A stretch of DNA of 64,000 nt, taken from assembly GCF_040802235.1 (NCBI RefSeq), contig NC_133169.1, positions 43,159,034 to 43,223,033 on the forward strand, in the 5' to 3' direction. This stretch comes from Manis javanica (lineage: Eukaryota > Chordata > Mammalia > Pholidota > Manidae). Below the pieces are notes generated by a model, which saw nothing but the letters and a program-made list of their open reading frames with translations, was not told the origin of the DNA and ran no database searches. A program made the position numbers and the translations under genes. The stretch's first letter is position 1, and each line of letters starts with the position of its first letter. Shown one piece after another: positions 11,772 to 22,083 of the stretch.

Positions 11772-12047
11772 TTCCTGTGTGCTGACCTCCAATGAGTTCT
11801 ACACAGTGGTATAGAGGGCATGTCAAAGTGTGGGCAAAGGGTCTGTTTGTTCCTATGCAGAAGATTAAGGCCTAGCTTGGCTACCCAGAAAATGAACTAA
11901 GATACAATATGAGGAGGAGCTTCTGGCATCAGCACTCTCTGGAGGACTCGTCCCGGGGGATGATCATCAAAAAGCCTCCATAGGGATCCGGGCAATGCTG
12001 TGGTGGTGACTGCGTCCACCCCACCATTTCCCTGACTTGCCATTGGA

Positions 12048-12458
12048 ATGAGGAGGGAGATGTCTAGGCTGGCATGTTCATACAGTGAGACAACGAATTT
12101 GACCGGATCTGTACTGTTGGAACTCAATCAGGAGTTGGGAGGGGTGCAAGTTGTAGCGCTCCAAAATCTTATGACTATAGACTATCTACGGTTAAAAGAA
12201 CATATGGGATGTGAACAGATCCCAGAAATGGGTTGCTTTAATTTGTCTGACTTCTCTCAGACTGTTCAAGTACAGTTGGACAATATCTATCATATCATAG
12301 ACAAATGTTCACAAATGCCTAGGGTGCCTAAATGGTTTTCTTGGCTTCACTGGAGATGGCTGGTAATTATAGATTTGCTTATTTTATGTCACCGTATTCC
12401 TATTATGTTAATATGTGTGTGCAGGTTAGTCAGTAGTTTAAAACCTATACATACTTAA
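12048..12458 (+). pseudogene. ERV env transmembrane-subunit remnant
   Basis: A 136-residue open frame matching the C-terminal half of a retroviral Env transmembrane protein. It has a heptad-like helix followed by the LQN.. segment typical of the immunosuppressive-domain region, then spaced cysteines (MGCEQIPEMGC) and NLSDFS, then a Trp-rich membrane-proximal segment and a hydrophobic stretch. Everything N-terminal of this (surface subunit, cleavage site, fusion peptide) is missing or unrecognisable, so it cannot be a working envelope. The start codon is simply the first ATG of the frame. The genus (gamma-like or beta-like) is not settled. Confidence 0.65.
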
Positions 12459-13096
12459 GGTACTCTACAAGAAGATACGTCAAAGAAATAATCAATCCTC
12501 CCATGTTTTCTTCCATATGCTACCTCTATAGCTTTTCTTCTTCCTTCCTAATTACAACCCTTAAATAGAAGTTGTACCTCATATCGAATTTACCGAGTAT
12601 CATAATTCCTCCAGGTGGTAAAGATACCTCGAGACAATTGCTGGGCATAGAAGCCATAGGGCATAAATATGCAAAGAAGTAAAAAGCTAACCTTTTCAAA
12701 CAATATGTCTTCTCTCTCACTTACCAACTTTACATTTCCCTGTATGGCCCCGGAAGATGACTGGTTAGTCAGAGATGGGTAAGATTCCTCAAGGGAGGAA
12801 CAACCTAAGACAGGCACAGTCGCAGGGGGGCCATCAGGTGAGAAATTGGGGAACAACAGTGGTGAAGCTTAGAACCTCACCCCCACCCTGTGTTGAGAGA
12901 AAGCTTCTGCATCCGTGGATGTTTTAATGCCCTTGTCTAGCTCGGATTAGCACATAGTCTACAGGCACACACCTGATCATCTACAATTGCTCTCTTACAA
13001 CACTAAACTATGTTTTCTACGTTTATCTTGCATCTACCTACCACTTCAGCATTTTATTAAAAATAAAAATAATAATAATAATAATAAGGGGAGAAA

Positions 13097-13419
13097 TGTG
13101 GGATCCACATATAAATCAAGTATAAAATTCAAATGAATATTCATATTTGACCTGATTGTTTATAGTTCATAATGCATGATCAGAACCGAAAGTTTCTGTG
13201 ATGAATGCTCTTGTACTGTTCACCATGTAAGAGCTTATTCACTATGTAAGAATTCTTTCACCATGTAAGAACATGTTCGTTATGCTTCAGAAGATTGGAG
13301 ACTGAAGAGAACTGGGCTTGAGATGGATTAATGACTATTCATTGAGCATTGACCCCCCTATACTGAATTTTATTGTTGTTAACAACCATTTGATCAATAA
13401 ATATGAGAGATGCCCTCTC
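13097..13419 (+). repeat. Partial LTR (U3-R) of the retroposed ERV
   Basis: Begins TGTGGGATCC straight after a polypurine tract and ends at the poly(A) site after AATAAATATGAGAGATGCC. Inside is a tandem-like motif CACCATGTAAGA/CACTATGTAAGA repeated at about 13220-13270. U5 is absent, as expected for a copy of polyadenylated RNA. Confidence 0.7.
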
Positions 13420-13431
13420 AAAAAAAAAAAA

Positions 13432-13790
13432 GTTGGCTCATAATAAATGTTCAAAGGGAAAAAAAAAGAAAAATAGAAAAGGGAATGAAAAATAAAGTTG
13501 AGAAAAAAAGAGAATATATAGCAATGGAGAAAACATTAAAATTTAGAAATGATAGGCACAGTGAATGCAATAAAAAAGGTAAGTAATATGTATGACTTTT
13601 AATAAAAATATAATATATCAATATTAGATTAAAAAAATAGAGAATGACAAGAACTGAAGGGGAAAGTGGGTAAGTTATCAAAGAGGCACACTTCCTTCCC
13701 CTACCTACCCTATTCACCAGTGTTTGAAAGTTTTTTCTAAATTTTCAAAAAGTAAATAATCTTTTTTTTGCAAAACATGGCATCATACCT
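13432..13790. other. Intergenic, A-rich, nothing recognised
   Basis: A-rich sequence after the ERV poly(A). The minus-strand open frame at 13451-13717 is phenylalanine/leucine/isoleucine-rich because of A-runs and shows no domain. Confidence 0.5.
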
Positions 13791-14272
13791 ATGTTGTACA
13801 TTTGTCACATTTGTGGCTGACAAATATCTTTTGAATACCTTCCTGTGTTTGGGGAATTTCCCATGTTATCAATCCCTCTTCCACATTGTGGAAACCAGGC
13901 CATGCCACCCCCCGCCTCTCCTGCAGTCAGACACAGGCTCAGTCAGAGACACCTGCAAAGTGAAATATGGGAAACAGAGTATGTAGTGTGGATCAACTTT
14001 GGGCAATATTAGTGCCAGGGCTTCTGCTGTCTGTTCCCCTCATCGCTGATGGGAGCCACAGGGTCTAGGCCACAGTGGTGGCAGCAGAAGTGACCAGAGC
14101 ATGGTGCCATTCTGGTCTTTTTGATGCATAGACTCTAATTCTATGTCTCTGCCCATCCCAGGAGTTGTGAACTTCCAAATACCATCGAATAGATTCCATT
14201 TCTGACTAAACTATGTAGAGTAGATTCTGTTGCTTGCAAAAAGAATCCGACTGATACATTATCCAGTTCACT
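13791..14272 (+). repeat. Possible ancient LTR (MaLR-like)
   Basis: Ends TCTGTTGCTTGCAAAAAGAA then a CCGACTGATACA motif, very like the end of MLT1-type LTRs and similar in style to the block ending near 2850. Family assignment is by eye. Confidence 0.4.
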
Positions 14273-14319
14273 CTATGGGGCAATGATAGAACCTCTCTTG
14301 CAATTTGACAACTATTTTT

Positions 14320-15560
14320 AAATTAGTTTTTTCAATTTTGAGATATTTGAAGATTCACAGTACCCTCTACTTAGTTTCCCCCAGTGGTAACATCTTGCAA
14401 AGCTATATCACAGCCAGGATATTGACACTGATATGACATTGATACAGTCAACCTTCGGAACATTTCCATCACCACCAGCATCCTTCATGTGCCTTGTAAA
14501 GCCACCCCCATGTCCATCCTACTCCTCCCCCTGCTTAAACCCTGGCAACCATTAATTTGCTCTCTCCATTTCTATAATTTTGGCATGTAAAGTATGTTAC
14601 ATAAGTGGAATTATAGTATGTAATCTTTGGGGATTGACATGTTTTCATTCAACATAACTCTTTGGAGATTCTTCCATGTGGCATAAATGGATTGTTCCTT
14701 TTTATTTGCTGAGTATTATTCCGCTGTATGGGTTACTGTAGTGTGTTTGCTTTATTTATTTATTCATTTTTTACTCAAGTATAGTTGATACAAAATATTA
14801 TATTGGTTTCAAGTAAACAGCACAGTGGTTCAACAGCTATCCACATTATTAAATCCTCTCTCCAACTAGTGCAGTTACTGTCTGTCAACATAGGAAGCTG
14901 TTCATAGTGTGTTCATCTACCAGTTGAAGGACATCAGAGTCGTATTCAATTTGTCTATTATGAATAAAGCTGCTGCCAATATTTGGGTACACGTTTTATG
15001 TGAACACAAGTTTTTATTTCTTTGCAATACATACCCAGGAGTGAATTGGTAGGTCACATAGTAGTTCCATATGTAGTTTTTTATGAAAATGTCAAACCGT
15101 TTTCTAGAGTGACTTTACCATTTTACATTTCCACAAACAAAGTAGAGTCATATGGTTTCTCAGAATTTGGTGTCACTATTTATAGTAATTCTGATACATA
15201 CCAGTGATACCTTGTTGAAATTCAAATTCACATTTATCTAATGACTAATGACATTGAACATCTTTTCATGTGCTAATTTGCCATCTTTATATCCTCTTAG
15301 GAAAAAATGCCTGTCCATGTCTATTTTCTAATTGGATTAATTTATCCATTTTCTAATCAGGTTGTTCATTATTTAATGTTGAGTTTTGAGAGGTTTTTAA
15401 AAATGTGTACTTTAGATACTAGTCATTGTCAGATATGTGGTTTGCAAAATTTTTATTTTTTGAGAAAAGTATTTCTCCTCTTAACATGGTTTGTTGCACA
15501 GCAAAAATTTTTATTTTAATGAAGTCCAATTTATTAATTACTCCTTTTTTGGATTGGCTT
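14320..15560 (-). mobile_element. Old L1 fragment, reverse strand
   Basis: Reverse-strand L1 3'UTR/ORF2 C-terminus in degraded form: ACCATTAATTTGCTCTCC, AATAAAGCTGCTGCCAATAT, CCCAGGAGTGAATTGGTAGG, ATTTTTTGAGAAAAGTATTT. Stops in every frame. It is interrupted by a younger L1 insertion at 14748-14904. Confidence 0.75.
14748..14904 (-). mobile_element. Short 5'-truncated L1 insertion with TSD
   Basis: A 157-bp reverse-strand L1 3' tail (TATTTATT, AAGTATAGTTGATACAAAAT, CCAACTAGTGCAGTTACTGT). It is flanked by TAGTGTGTT at 14739-14747 and 14905-14913 and splits the older L1. The same subfamily tail appears at 17755-17901. Confidence 0.75.
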
Positions 15561-15719
15561 TTGGTCCAAAGGCCTGAGAATCAGTAGCACCGGTGTCCAA
15601 GGCCTGGAGAAGGCAGATGTCTCAGGTCAAGCGATGACAGCAAATTTGCCTGTCCTCCAGCTTTCTGGTCTACAGGAGCAGGCAGCAGATTGGACGAGGC
15701 CCACTCACACTGGTAAGGG
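15561..15719. other. Unassigned
   Basis: Sequence between two L1 fragments. No gene or repeat recognised. Confidence 0.4.
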
Positions 15720-15870
15720 TGATCTTTTTACTTTCCAGCTTCATTGAGATATAATTGACATATAACATTGTGTAAGTTTAAGATGTACAGTGTGGTGATT
15801 TGATACACTTATATAAAGACTGGAGTGTTGACATGGAAAAAATACTAAGAAAAATAAAGATAAGGATCAT
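15720..15870 (-). mobile_element. Old L1 3' end fragment
   Basis: Reverse-strand L1 3' end: TTCATTGAGATATAATTGAC, TAACATTGTGTAAGTTTAAG, ATGTACAGTGTGGTGATTTG. The family-wide motif is well kept, but the piece is short. Confidence 0.7.
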
Positions 15871-16600
15871 CCCTTTGAGGCATGTTGACATATACACATT
15901 TCAGACTTCAGTGTTTTGGGCATTACCTTCAAGTGTTTGCCATATTCATTACCAACCCAACTGTTACCTGTTAAATGTATTTTTTATTGATTTATTAATT
16001 TAATTGAGCAGGGATTATATATTCTAGTCTTATATCTATAAAAGAAAAAGTATATATGATAATGAAAATACTAAGAGCGGTCCATCTACTTGTCACTTAA
16101 ATTGTTTCAAAAGCCATAAATTCTTCTTTCCCAAAGGTGATGCCCAGTTCTTGATATGGCTTCTTTTGAAAGAGGAATGTCCCCAAACCCAACCCAGTGA
16201 TCTGTTTCTTCCTCTTCTTATCAAATTCCCCAACATTGCCTATGACATCAAGACTTCTCTGGTTTGTTCAGAATGTGGTTTATTGCTCCTTAGGAGGCAG
16301 CTCTTTAGCTATTTTCACTGCCATCAGGTGATTTTAGAAGTGAATTGCCACTGAAGTACATACCTAAGAGTGTCACAATATGTAGGTAAATGTCCCATCC
16401 TTGGTTTTCATAATTTAACCATGGTGGTTATTATGGACATGGTGTACATGGTGGCTGATCATGGACAGACAACAAAGGCATGACTCGCAAAAGGTGAAGC
16501 TGGATGTTTGAGAGTCTGAAGAATAATAGCCCTCAAGGCAGTGATGTAACACAGTCAAGCCGTGAAGGAAGAGACTCCCCAAAACAGAATCTTAATGACT
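15871..16600. other. Intergenic, nothing recognised
   Basis: AT-rich. Open frames here are short and have no recognisable product. Confidence 0.45.
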
Positions 16601-16840
16601 GTGAGGCTCCATGGTAAAGCTTTGGTTCATTTCCCAGCTCTGATAATTATTGACTTTATAACTTTGGGCACGTTTACTGTACTTCCATTTATCTCTATTC
16701 TCTCATTTGTAAATTGGGGAAAACAGCTCTCATCTCCCTCATGAAATTACTGTGAAGACCAAGTGAAAAAATCTATATAAGCAAAGCATTCACTAGTCCC
16801 TGGCACATAGGAACTGCTCAGTAAAAAATAAGTGCTATAA
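16601..16840 (+). repeat. MIR SINE
   Basis: Core pattern of the mammalian-wide repeat: CTCATTTGTAAATTGGGGAA near 16707 (the 'CTCATCTGTAAAATGGGG' motif), AATTACTGTGAAGACCAAGT, then CCTGGCACATAGGAACTGCTCAGTAAA. Confidence 0.8.
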
Positions 16841-17754
16841 TTATTATTATTACTTTGATATTATTAAGGTATCAAACAAAATATCCTGAAATTTGAATAG
16901 ACTAGACAGAACAGTTAAAGCAACCAGAAGGCAGCATCTGCAAAGATGAACACGGGCCTGCCCCACAAGCCTGTGCCTGCTAGCTGGAACTCCCTCCGTG
17001 CCTAGAGCTGGGTGGTGACTACTGCCCTGTTGTGCATGGTGTGACTGGGCATGGCTGTGGGGGTGCTGGATCCCAGCAGAGCAGAACACAGGAGCTAAGG
17101 GGATGTGTGCTCCTGAGACAGCTCCCAGAACAGAGGTTACTCTGCCTCCAGGAGGTGGCAGGGTAGGGATGGGTGGCTGACTCAGCTCTCTAGCAGAAAA
17201 CGAACCCAAGCCCAGGCCACAGTGACTGTTCCCAAGGCTGATGTCACACAGCGTACCTGCTCTTACCTAATCCGAGTTGTACCCATGATAATTTTCCCAG
17301 GGAAACATCAGCCCAGAGGACTGGACTGGTAAAAAAAGAGTGGGAAGGCAACAGGTGTGAAGGAAGCCAGGTGTTCACAGGTAGACTACTGGATGTTCCA
17401 GGGAAGGGAGGGTATGAGAGGGCACAATCGATTTGTATCCAAATATACCCAAACCTCTAAACCCTGGATCCACATTTTGCTCACAGGATGATCCCTGTTC
17501 CAACCTTCAACTAAAATTCCACTTTTGCCATCCCTGGCGTCATTATTCTCCTGGTCATCTGGGAATGAACTGTGATGCTCATCTGTGCCTCTTCTATATT
17601 CTGCCACCACCATCCAATCAGATTCCATGACTTTATTTCCTTCCTTTAAATTTTTTCCTCCCATGCGTTTCTTTCTCTCTGCCATCACGCTGGGCCAGGA
17701 CCTCACTTCATCACTCACCATGTGCCACCGAACTGGTACTGTGTCTCTTGTCCC
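16841..17754. other. Intergenic, nothing recognised
   Basis: Moderate GC. Overlapping open frames on both strands at 17386-17721 have no domain, no repeat logic and no conserved motif that I recognise. Confidence 0.45.
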
Positions 17755-17901
17755 TTTTTATATTGAAGTGTAGTTGATATACAACAGTATATTGGTTTCA
17801 AATATATGAGAAAGTGATTTGACAGTTCCCTACATTATTAAATGCTCACCCCAACTAGTGCAGTTACTATCTATCAGAAAGATGTTACAGAATTGTTATC
17901 C
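17755..17901 (-). mobile_element. Short 5'-truncated L1 insertion with TSD
   Basis: A 147-bp reverse-strand L1 3' tail (GAAGTGTAGTTGATATACAA, CCAACTAGTGCAGTTACTAT). It is flanked by TGTCTCTTGTCCC (17742-17754) and TGTCTCTTATCCC (17902-17914), one mismatch in 13 bases. Confidence 0.8.
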
Positions 17902-17914
17902 TGTCTCTTATCCC

Positions 17915-18455
17915 ATCAGTCCAGATCTCCAGTACCACAGCAGCCTTTAGTAGCTACTATTTTCATCATGTCAAGCTCTTCCTCCAAAGCCTTCAGCCCC
18001 ACCTTTGATAACGCACAAAGCCCTGATTTTTCTTCACAGCTTTCTTGATGCTCTACAGTATGGCCTCCACGGGCGCAGGGACATAGCAGCTTTGTTCTAG
18101 TCTCCAGCCCTGAAGGCATCTTTACCTCCATCCCAACAAAGGCACCACAGTGAGTGCTGATGTGTTCGGGACATACTTTCAACATGTCATTCATGTGACC
18201 ATCTTAATGAATCCAATTCTGCTTGCAATGGGCAAGCAACAGACAGAGGTGAAATGTGCTCACTGAGACGGAAGATGAAGACTCAGTATGATGTGGGCAA
18301 GAGCATTTCTGGCTTAGAATGCCATTCATTCCTACAAATATTTATGAAGCATCTTAGGTGGATGTGAAGGCGAAAGGGGACTGTCCCTGCCACTAGAGTC
18401 TGCAGTCATTAGGGAGATGAAGATGCAAGCCAGGGTGTCCTGGGTAGTTGGTCAT
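17915..18455. other. Intergenic, nothing recognised
   Basis: Continues the sequence interrupted by the L1 tail. No gene features seen. Confidence 0.45.
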
Positions 18456-19200
18456 TTTTTTAAATTAAACTATCATTGATATATAAGCTTATGAAAGTTT
18501 CACATGAGCAACATTGTGGTTTCAACATTCACCAATATTACCAATTCCCTCCCCCAACTGCAATCACTGTCCATCAGCAGAGTAAGATGCTATAGAGTCA
18601 TTACTTGTCTTCTCCGTGCTGTACTGCCTTCCCCGTGTCCTACCTATATTGTTTGTACTAAATACAATACTCCTTAATCCCCTTCTCCTTCCTCCCGACT
18701 CCCCAGCACTCTCCCCAACCCCTCACCTTTGGTAACCACTAGTCCCTTCTTGGGTTCTGTGAGTCTGCTGCTGTTTTGGTCCTTAAGTTTTGCTTTGTTG
18801 TTATACTCCACAAATGAGTGAAATCATTTGGTACTTGTCTTTCTCTGCCTGGCTTATTTCACTGAGCATAATACCCTCTTAGCCCCATCTATGTTGTTGC
18901 AAATAGTAGGATTTATTATCTTCTTATGCCTGAAAAATATTCCATTGTGTACATGTACCACATCATCATTAGCCACTCATCTACTAATGGACACTTAGGT
19001 TGCTTCCATATCTTGGCTATTGTAAATAGTGCTGCAATAAACATAGGGGTACATAAATCTTTTTGAATATGAAATCTTGTTTTCTTCAGGTAAATTCCTA
19101 GGAGTGGAATTCCTGGGTCAAATTGTATTTCTATTTTTAGTTTTCTAAGGAACCTCCATACTGCTTTCCACAATGACTGAACTAATTTACCTTCCCACCA
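18456..19200 (-). mobile_element. 5'-truncated young-type L1
   Basis: Reverse-strand 3'UTR plus the end of ORF2, close in sequence to L1 copies A-C. The C-terminal ORF2 segment is open at 18916-19224 (QSLWKAVWRFLRKLKIEIQF, MFIAALFTIAKIWKQPKCPL). The L1 match stops near 19200, a typical 5' truncation. Confidence 0.88.
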
Positions 19201-20045
19201 GGTTTGTTGGTCTTCTCTGCACACTGCCCTGCCTGCACCAGCACTGTTTTTGACATTCTAAGAGGAGTTTGGGCTCCTACTCAGGAGTAGGGGGTATGGG
19301 TGCAGAGCTGGAAGACTGCCCAGGTAAGGCAGCATTTGACCTAAGAATCTAAGGAGCTGAAAGATTTCAATCATACGAGGAAGGAGAGGAGAAAGAATAT
19401 CCCGGAAATAACTCCATGAGCAAAGGCACAGAGCAGGGCAAGAGGAGCCAGCCAAGGGCCAGAGTGCTTGGGAAGTGAAGACTCCCTCCCAACACCTCCC
19501 CTGAGACACTGAGATCAAGGAGGAGGGGAGGCTGGGTGTCTCCAGGTCGATAAACAGGCTCCAACCAGAGGCCAGTAGCATGTGCATGGGGTTGGGGGAG
19601 AGGCAGAAGTTCCCCTTCTCCAGGACAGAGGAACTGGGGTGGGGGTAGGAGGAAGGTCATTTCCTGAATCTCAGTTCTCAGACTCGGCACCTAGAGCAGA
19701 ACCAGGAAGGATCCTAGGAGCCAGAGAGGACAGACAGATGGCAAGTCCCCTGGAGAAAACCATTCCGTTTGGGAGTCAGAAGCCTAGGGTGGGGGAGGGG
19801 ACAGTGTCCCCCACTTCCCCCGAGAGGAGGGAATGTGAGGCTTGGAGACTGAAGCAAATGGGAAAGGACAGCAGGTGCTGGGCGAGGGCAGGAAATGGGT
19901 GCCTCCTGGGGAGAGTTTACGCCGATGCCCTGGTGGGAACACCGTCCTGTGGAAGAATGTTTGGAGGTTGTGCCAACACGACCTGAGGTGGTGTGCTTTA
20001 ACGCACCCACCTACTGAACCAGCTTCTCTGTGCCCCTCTCTGCAC
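19201..20045 (+). other. Region upstream of KEL pseudogene, GC-richer
   Basis: G/A-rich sequence where KEL exon 1 and promoter would be expected. I could not identify exon 1, which in mammals encodes only the first few residues. The open frames on both strands reflect GC content and have no recognised product. Confidence 0.4.
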
Positions 20046-20141
20046 TCAGGTTAGGAGGGTGGGGACCGGAGAGGCCACAAACCTCAGGGAACCCCGCAAC
20101 GCAGCCGGCAGAGTGGAATAGGGACTCTCTGGAGCCAGGAG
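20046..20141 (+). pseudogene. KEL: KEL exon 2-like block
   Basis: Reads ...RSRQSGIGTLWSQE then donor GTAAAT at 20142, aligning with the cytoplasmic tail of KEL (human has GTLWSQES here). The 5' border is uncertain; CACTCAG at 20043-20049 is the best acceptor. The upstream part of the frame is poorly kept. Confidence 0.75.
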
Positions 20142-20439
20142 GTAAATGACTCTTTGGCCTTTGCAGGGCAGGTGTAGGACATCCTTCCTGCTCTAAAGTC
20201 CTATCAATATCCACGCCTGCACAGCCTGCCTGATCCTTACCCAGGATGCGTGACAGGCCCCGCTGGTGCAGCCCCGGGGTGCACATGGCGCCGGGTGCAA
20301 GGGCGCAGGGGAGTCTTATCTCCATGCAGAGGGGCCCTGGCACTGACTTACTCGTCACCCCCACCCCCTATCCTGCCCTGTCCCTGCCCCTCTCTCATGA
20401 CGCTTCCACCCTGAGGTTGTCCCTTGCTGGTTCCCGCAG

Positions 20440-20592
20440 AGAGGTCTCCAGAAGAGGGCCTGCCCCCCGTACAGAGCCGACCGTGTCGACCGCAGCCCCT
20501 GGCCCAGCGGGGGCTGATAGCTGCCCTGGTCTTCCATCTGCTCCTTGGTTCTTCTGTGCTTTTGTTCTACACCTTCTGGAGCTGTGGCCCTC
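20440..20592 (+). pseudogene. KEL: KEL exon 3-like block, transmembrane anchor
   Basis: Acceptor TTCCCGCAG (to 20439), donor GTAAGC at 20593. Open throughout: RSPEEGLPPVQSRP, then an uncharged helix of about 20 residues (LIAALVFHLLLGSSVLLFY), then the first ectodomain cysteine in SCGP. It is the single-pass signal-anchor of a type II protein, and this exon by itself is undamaged. Confidence 0.92.
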
Positions 20593-20624
20593 GTAAGCAA
20601 GATTCGGGAACCCCCCACTGAGTC

Positions 20625-20706
20625 GCCCCCCCCCTCACATGTGGGCCCTGTCCGTCCGTCCGTCCGGCCCCCCCCTCACATGTGGGCCCTGTCCGTCCGT
20701 CCGTCC
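20625..20706 (+). repeat. 41-bp tandem repeat, two copies, in KEL intron
   Basis: CCCCCCTCACATGTGGGCCC followed by TGTCCGTCCGTCCGTCCG occurs twice in tandem just after the exon 3-like block. The embedded (CCGT)n makes it slippage-prone. Confidence 0.9.
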
Positions 20707-20842
20707 GTTCCCCTGAGGCTCCCGCCCTCTGACTGGTTCCTTCTCCCTGGGGTCTCCCCCTGGTCCTCCAGGCGTTCCTTCGGCGAGCCCCCCAAGGAGT
20801 CCTCGTTTCTCTCCGTCCCCCAGCTCTGAGCTTTCCCCGCAG

Positions 20843-21013
20843 GCCCCTGTGAGACGCCTGTGTGCAGGGACCTCCAGGCTCGTACCTGGCCTCTGGGAAT
20901 AGCAGTGCGGCGCCCGTTGCCGATTTCTTCAGCTCTGCCTGGTGAAAGGCCACAGGAACCAGTACTTCCTTCCAGACCCTTGCAAACGGGCATGTGTCTG
21001 GGGTGTTGTCCAT
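20843..21013 (+). pseudogene. KEL: KEL exon 4-like block with frameshift and stop
   Basis: Acceptor TTTCCCCGCAG to 20842. Reads PCETPVCRDLQAR, then one base is missing at about 20881-20884. Only after shifting frame does the KEL-like text continue (YLASGNSSAAP, then DFFSSAW), and it then meets TGA at 20943-20945 where KEL has the FACG motif. Family resemblance resumes beyond (KATGTSTSFQTLAN). The 3' border is not clear. Confidence 0.9.
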
Positions 21014-21506
21014 GTCTGTGTGTCTACTTCCTGGGGTCAGGGAGTGAGGACTCCAGACCAGGGCGCCCGCACCTCCGCCTACCCTTTGCTGAACATTCCC
21101 TTACGAGGGCTTCTCTCTGCAGTCCTTCCAGGCTCTATGGCTTCCCGAATGTTCCTGATGTCTTTATCCGTCCTCCTCCTGCCTTCCCTGCCCACCCTTT
21201 CTTCATCACCCGTGGCCTGCTTTTTCCTCTTGCATCCTTTCTTCCCCTGTGTTTTCCTCCTATTTTCAACTTGACCTTGCCTGTATTTCCTTCGCGGCCT
21301 TCTCCGCACTCCCTTTCCCCACTCTCGTTCCTCCGTGGAGTCCATCCAGCCCATGCTGAGTGGTTGTCCCATCTTCCCGGTTTTCCTCCATTCCTCCCCG
21401 TCCTTCCGTTCCCGCAGAGACTTCCCTTTCTTTCCTGTGAACAACCTGTCTCCCAGCTCCCCTGCATGTCTCTGCATCTTTAATTCTCCCATGCTTCCTT
21501 TTTTAG

Positions 21507-21631
21507 AAGCCCCCGGTTCCTGGCACCTGGGCTCTGGGCAGGAGAAAGCCTTCCAGCTCTACAAGGCCTGCATGGACGCAGGTGCCACTGAGGCTGCAGG
21601 GGCTGGTCCCCTCGGACAAGGTACTGAGGAG
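21507..21631 (+). pseudogene. KEL: KEL exon 5-like block
   Basis: Acceptor CCTTTTTTAG, donor GTGAGA at 21632. Open: [18 protein letters not shown], then KACMD...[14 protein letters not shown]. Human KEL has HPGSGEEKAFQFYNSCMD and EAAGTGPL here. Confidence 0.93.
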
Positions 21632-21926
21632 GTGAGACCTCGGGCATCCACTTTCCTAGATACCAATGTATGCTCAGGGCTGCCTTTTTTGTATCTAGAG
21701 GGTGAGTCTCTTTCCTAGGGATCCCCAAGGGCTAGGAAGGACATGGAAACGACAACCCTGCAGAAGTGTCTCAACCCTTGGGTGAGAGTGGAGGAAGGAG
21801 GATAGAGGTGGGGCCCCAGAGGGACGAGGGGGCATGAGGAGAGGTCAGCAAGGAGCAGCCGTCTGCGGATGGGGGTGAGTCTCAGAGAGGGTGCTCCTGT
21901 GCTGAGCCGTGTCTCTACTCTTTTAG

Positions 21927-22083
21927 GCTCGGAGGCTGGCGAATCTCTGGGAACTGGACTTCCTTGGACTTTAACCAAACTCTGAGACTTCTGATGAGTC
22001 AGTACCATTACTTCCCATTCTTCAGAGCCTATCTGCGACCTCATGCCAGCCTGCCACACGCGCCAGTCATGCCAGTCATCCAG
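21927..22083 (+). pseudogene. KEL: KEL exon 6-like block
   Basis: Reads [36 protein letters not shown], then donor GTGAGG at 22084. It includes the sequon corresponding to the human K/k polymorphic site (N-x-T kept, NQT). After TTTTAG there is one extra G before CTCGGAGGC, so joining to the previous block in frame fails unless splicing differs. A 9-base tandem duplication (CCAGTCATG/CCAGTCATC, about 22062-22079) adds three residues near the end. Confidence 0.92.

Larger units (their letters stand above)
11772..13431 (+). mobile_element. Retroposed 3' end of an ERV RNA (env TM + U3-R + poly(A))
   Basis: In order: unassigned leader; an env transmembrane-subunit remnant (12048-12458); non-coding sequence; a polypurine tract AAGGGGAGAAA (13087-13096); an LTR start TGTGGGATCC (13097); a poly(A) signal AATAAA (13396-13401); then a run of 12 A (13420-13431) about 18 bases downstream. 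No U5, no second LTR and no integration-type ending follow the A-run. A polyadenylated viral RNA end copied by L1 explains this better than a proviral insertion. The 5' boundary is uncertain and no convincing TSD was found. Confidence 0.7.

Noticed and set aside
11897-12127. Minus-strand frame of 76 codons
   Set aside because: Antisense to the ERV env remnant; no independent support.
17386-17721. 111-codon minus frame
   Set aside because: No motif, no flanking splice signals, no family resemblance; overlapping + frames of similar length.
18916-19224. Possible free-standing reverse-transcriptase C-terminal gene
   Set aside because: It is the C-terminal end of ORF2 in a 5'-truncated L1.
20567-21483. 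Long open frames on both strands (up to 207 codons)
   Set aside because: GC-rich and stop-poor; the + frame is the shifted reading of KEL exon 4-like sequence running into the intron, and the minus frames are its shadows.
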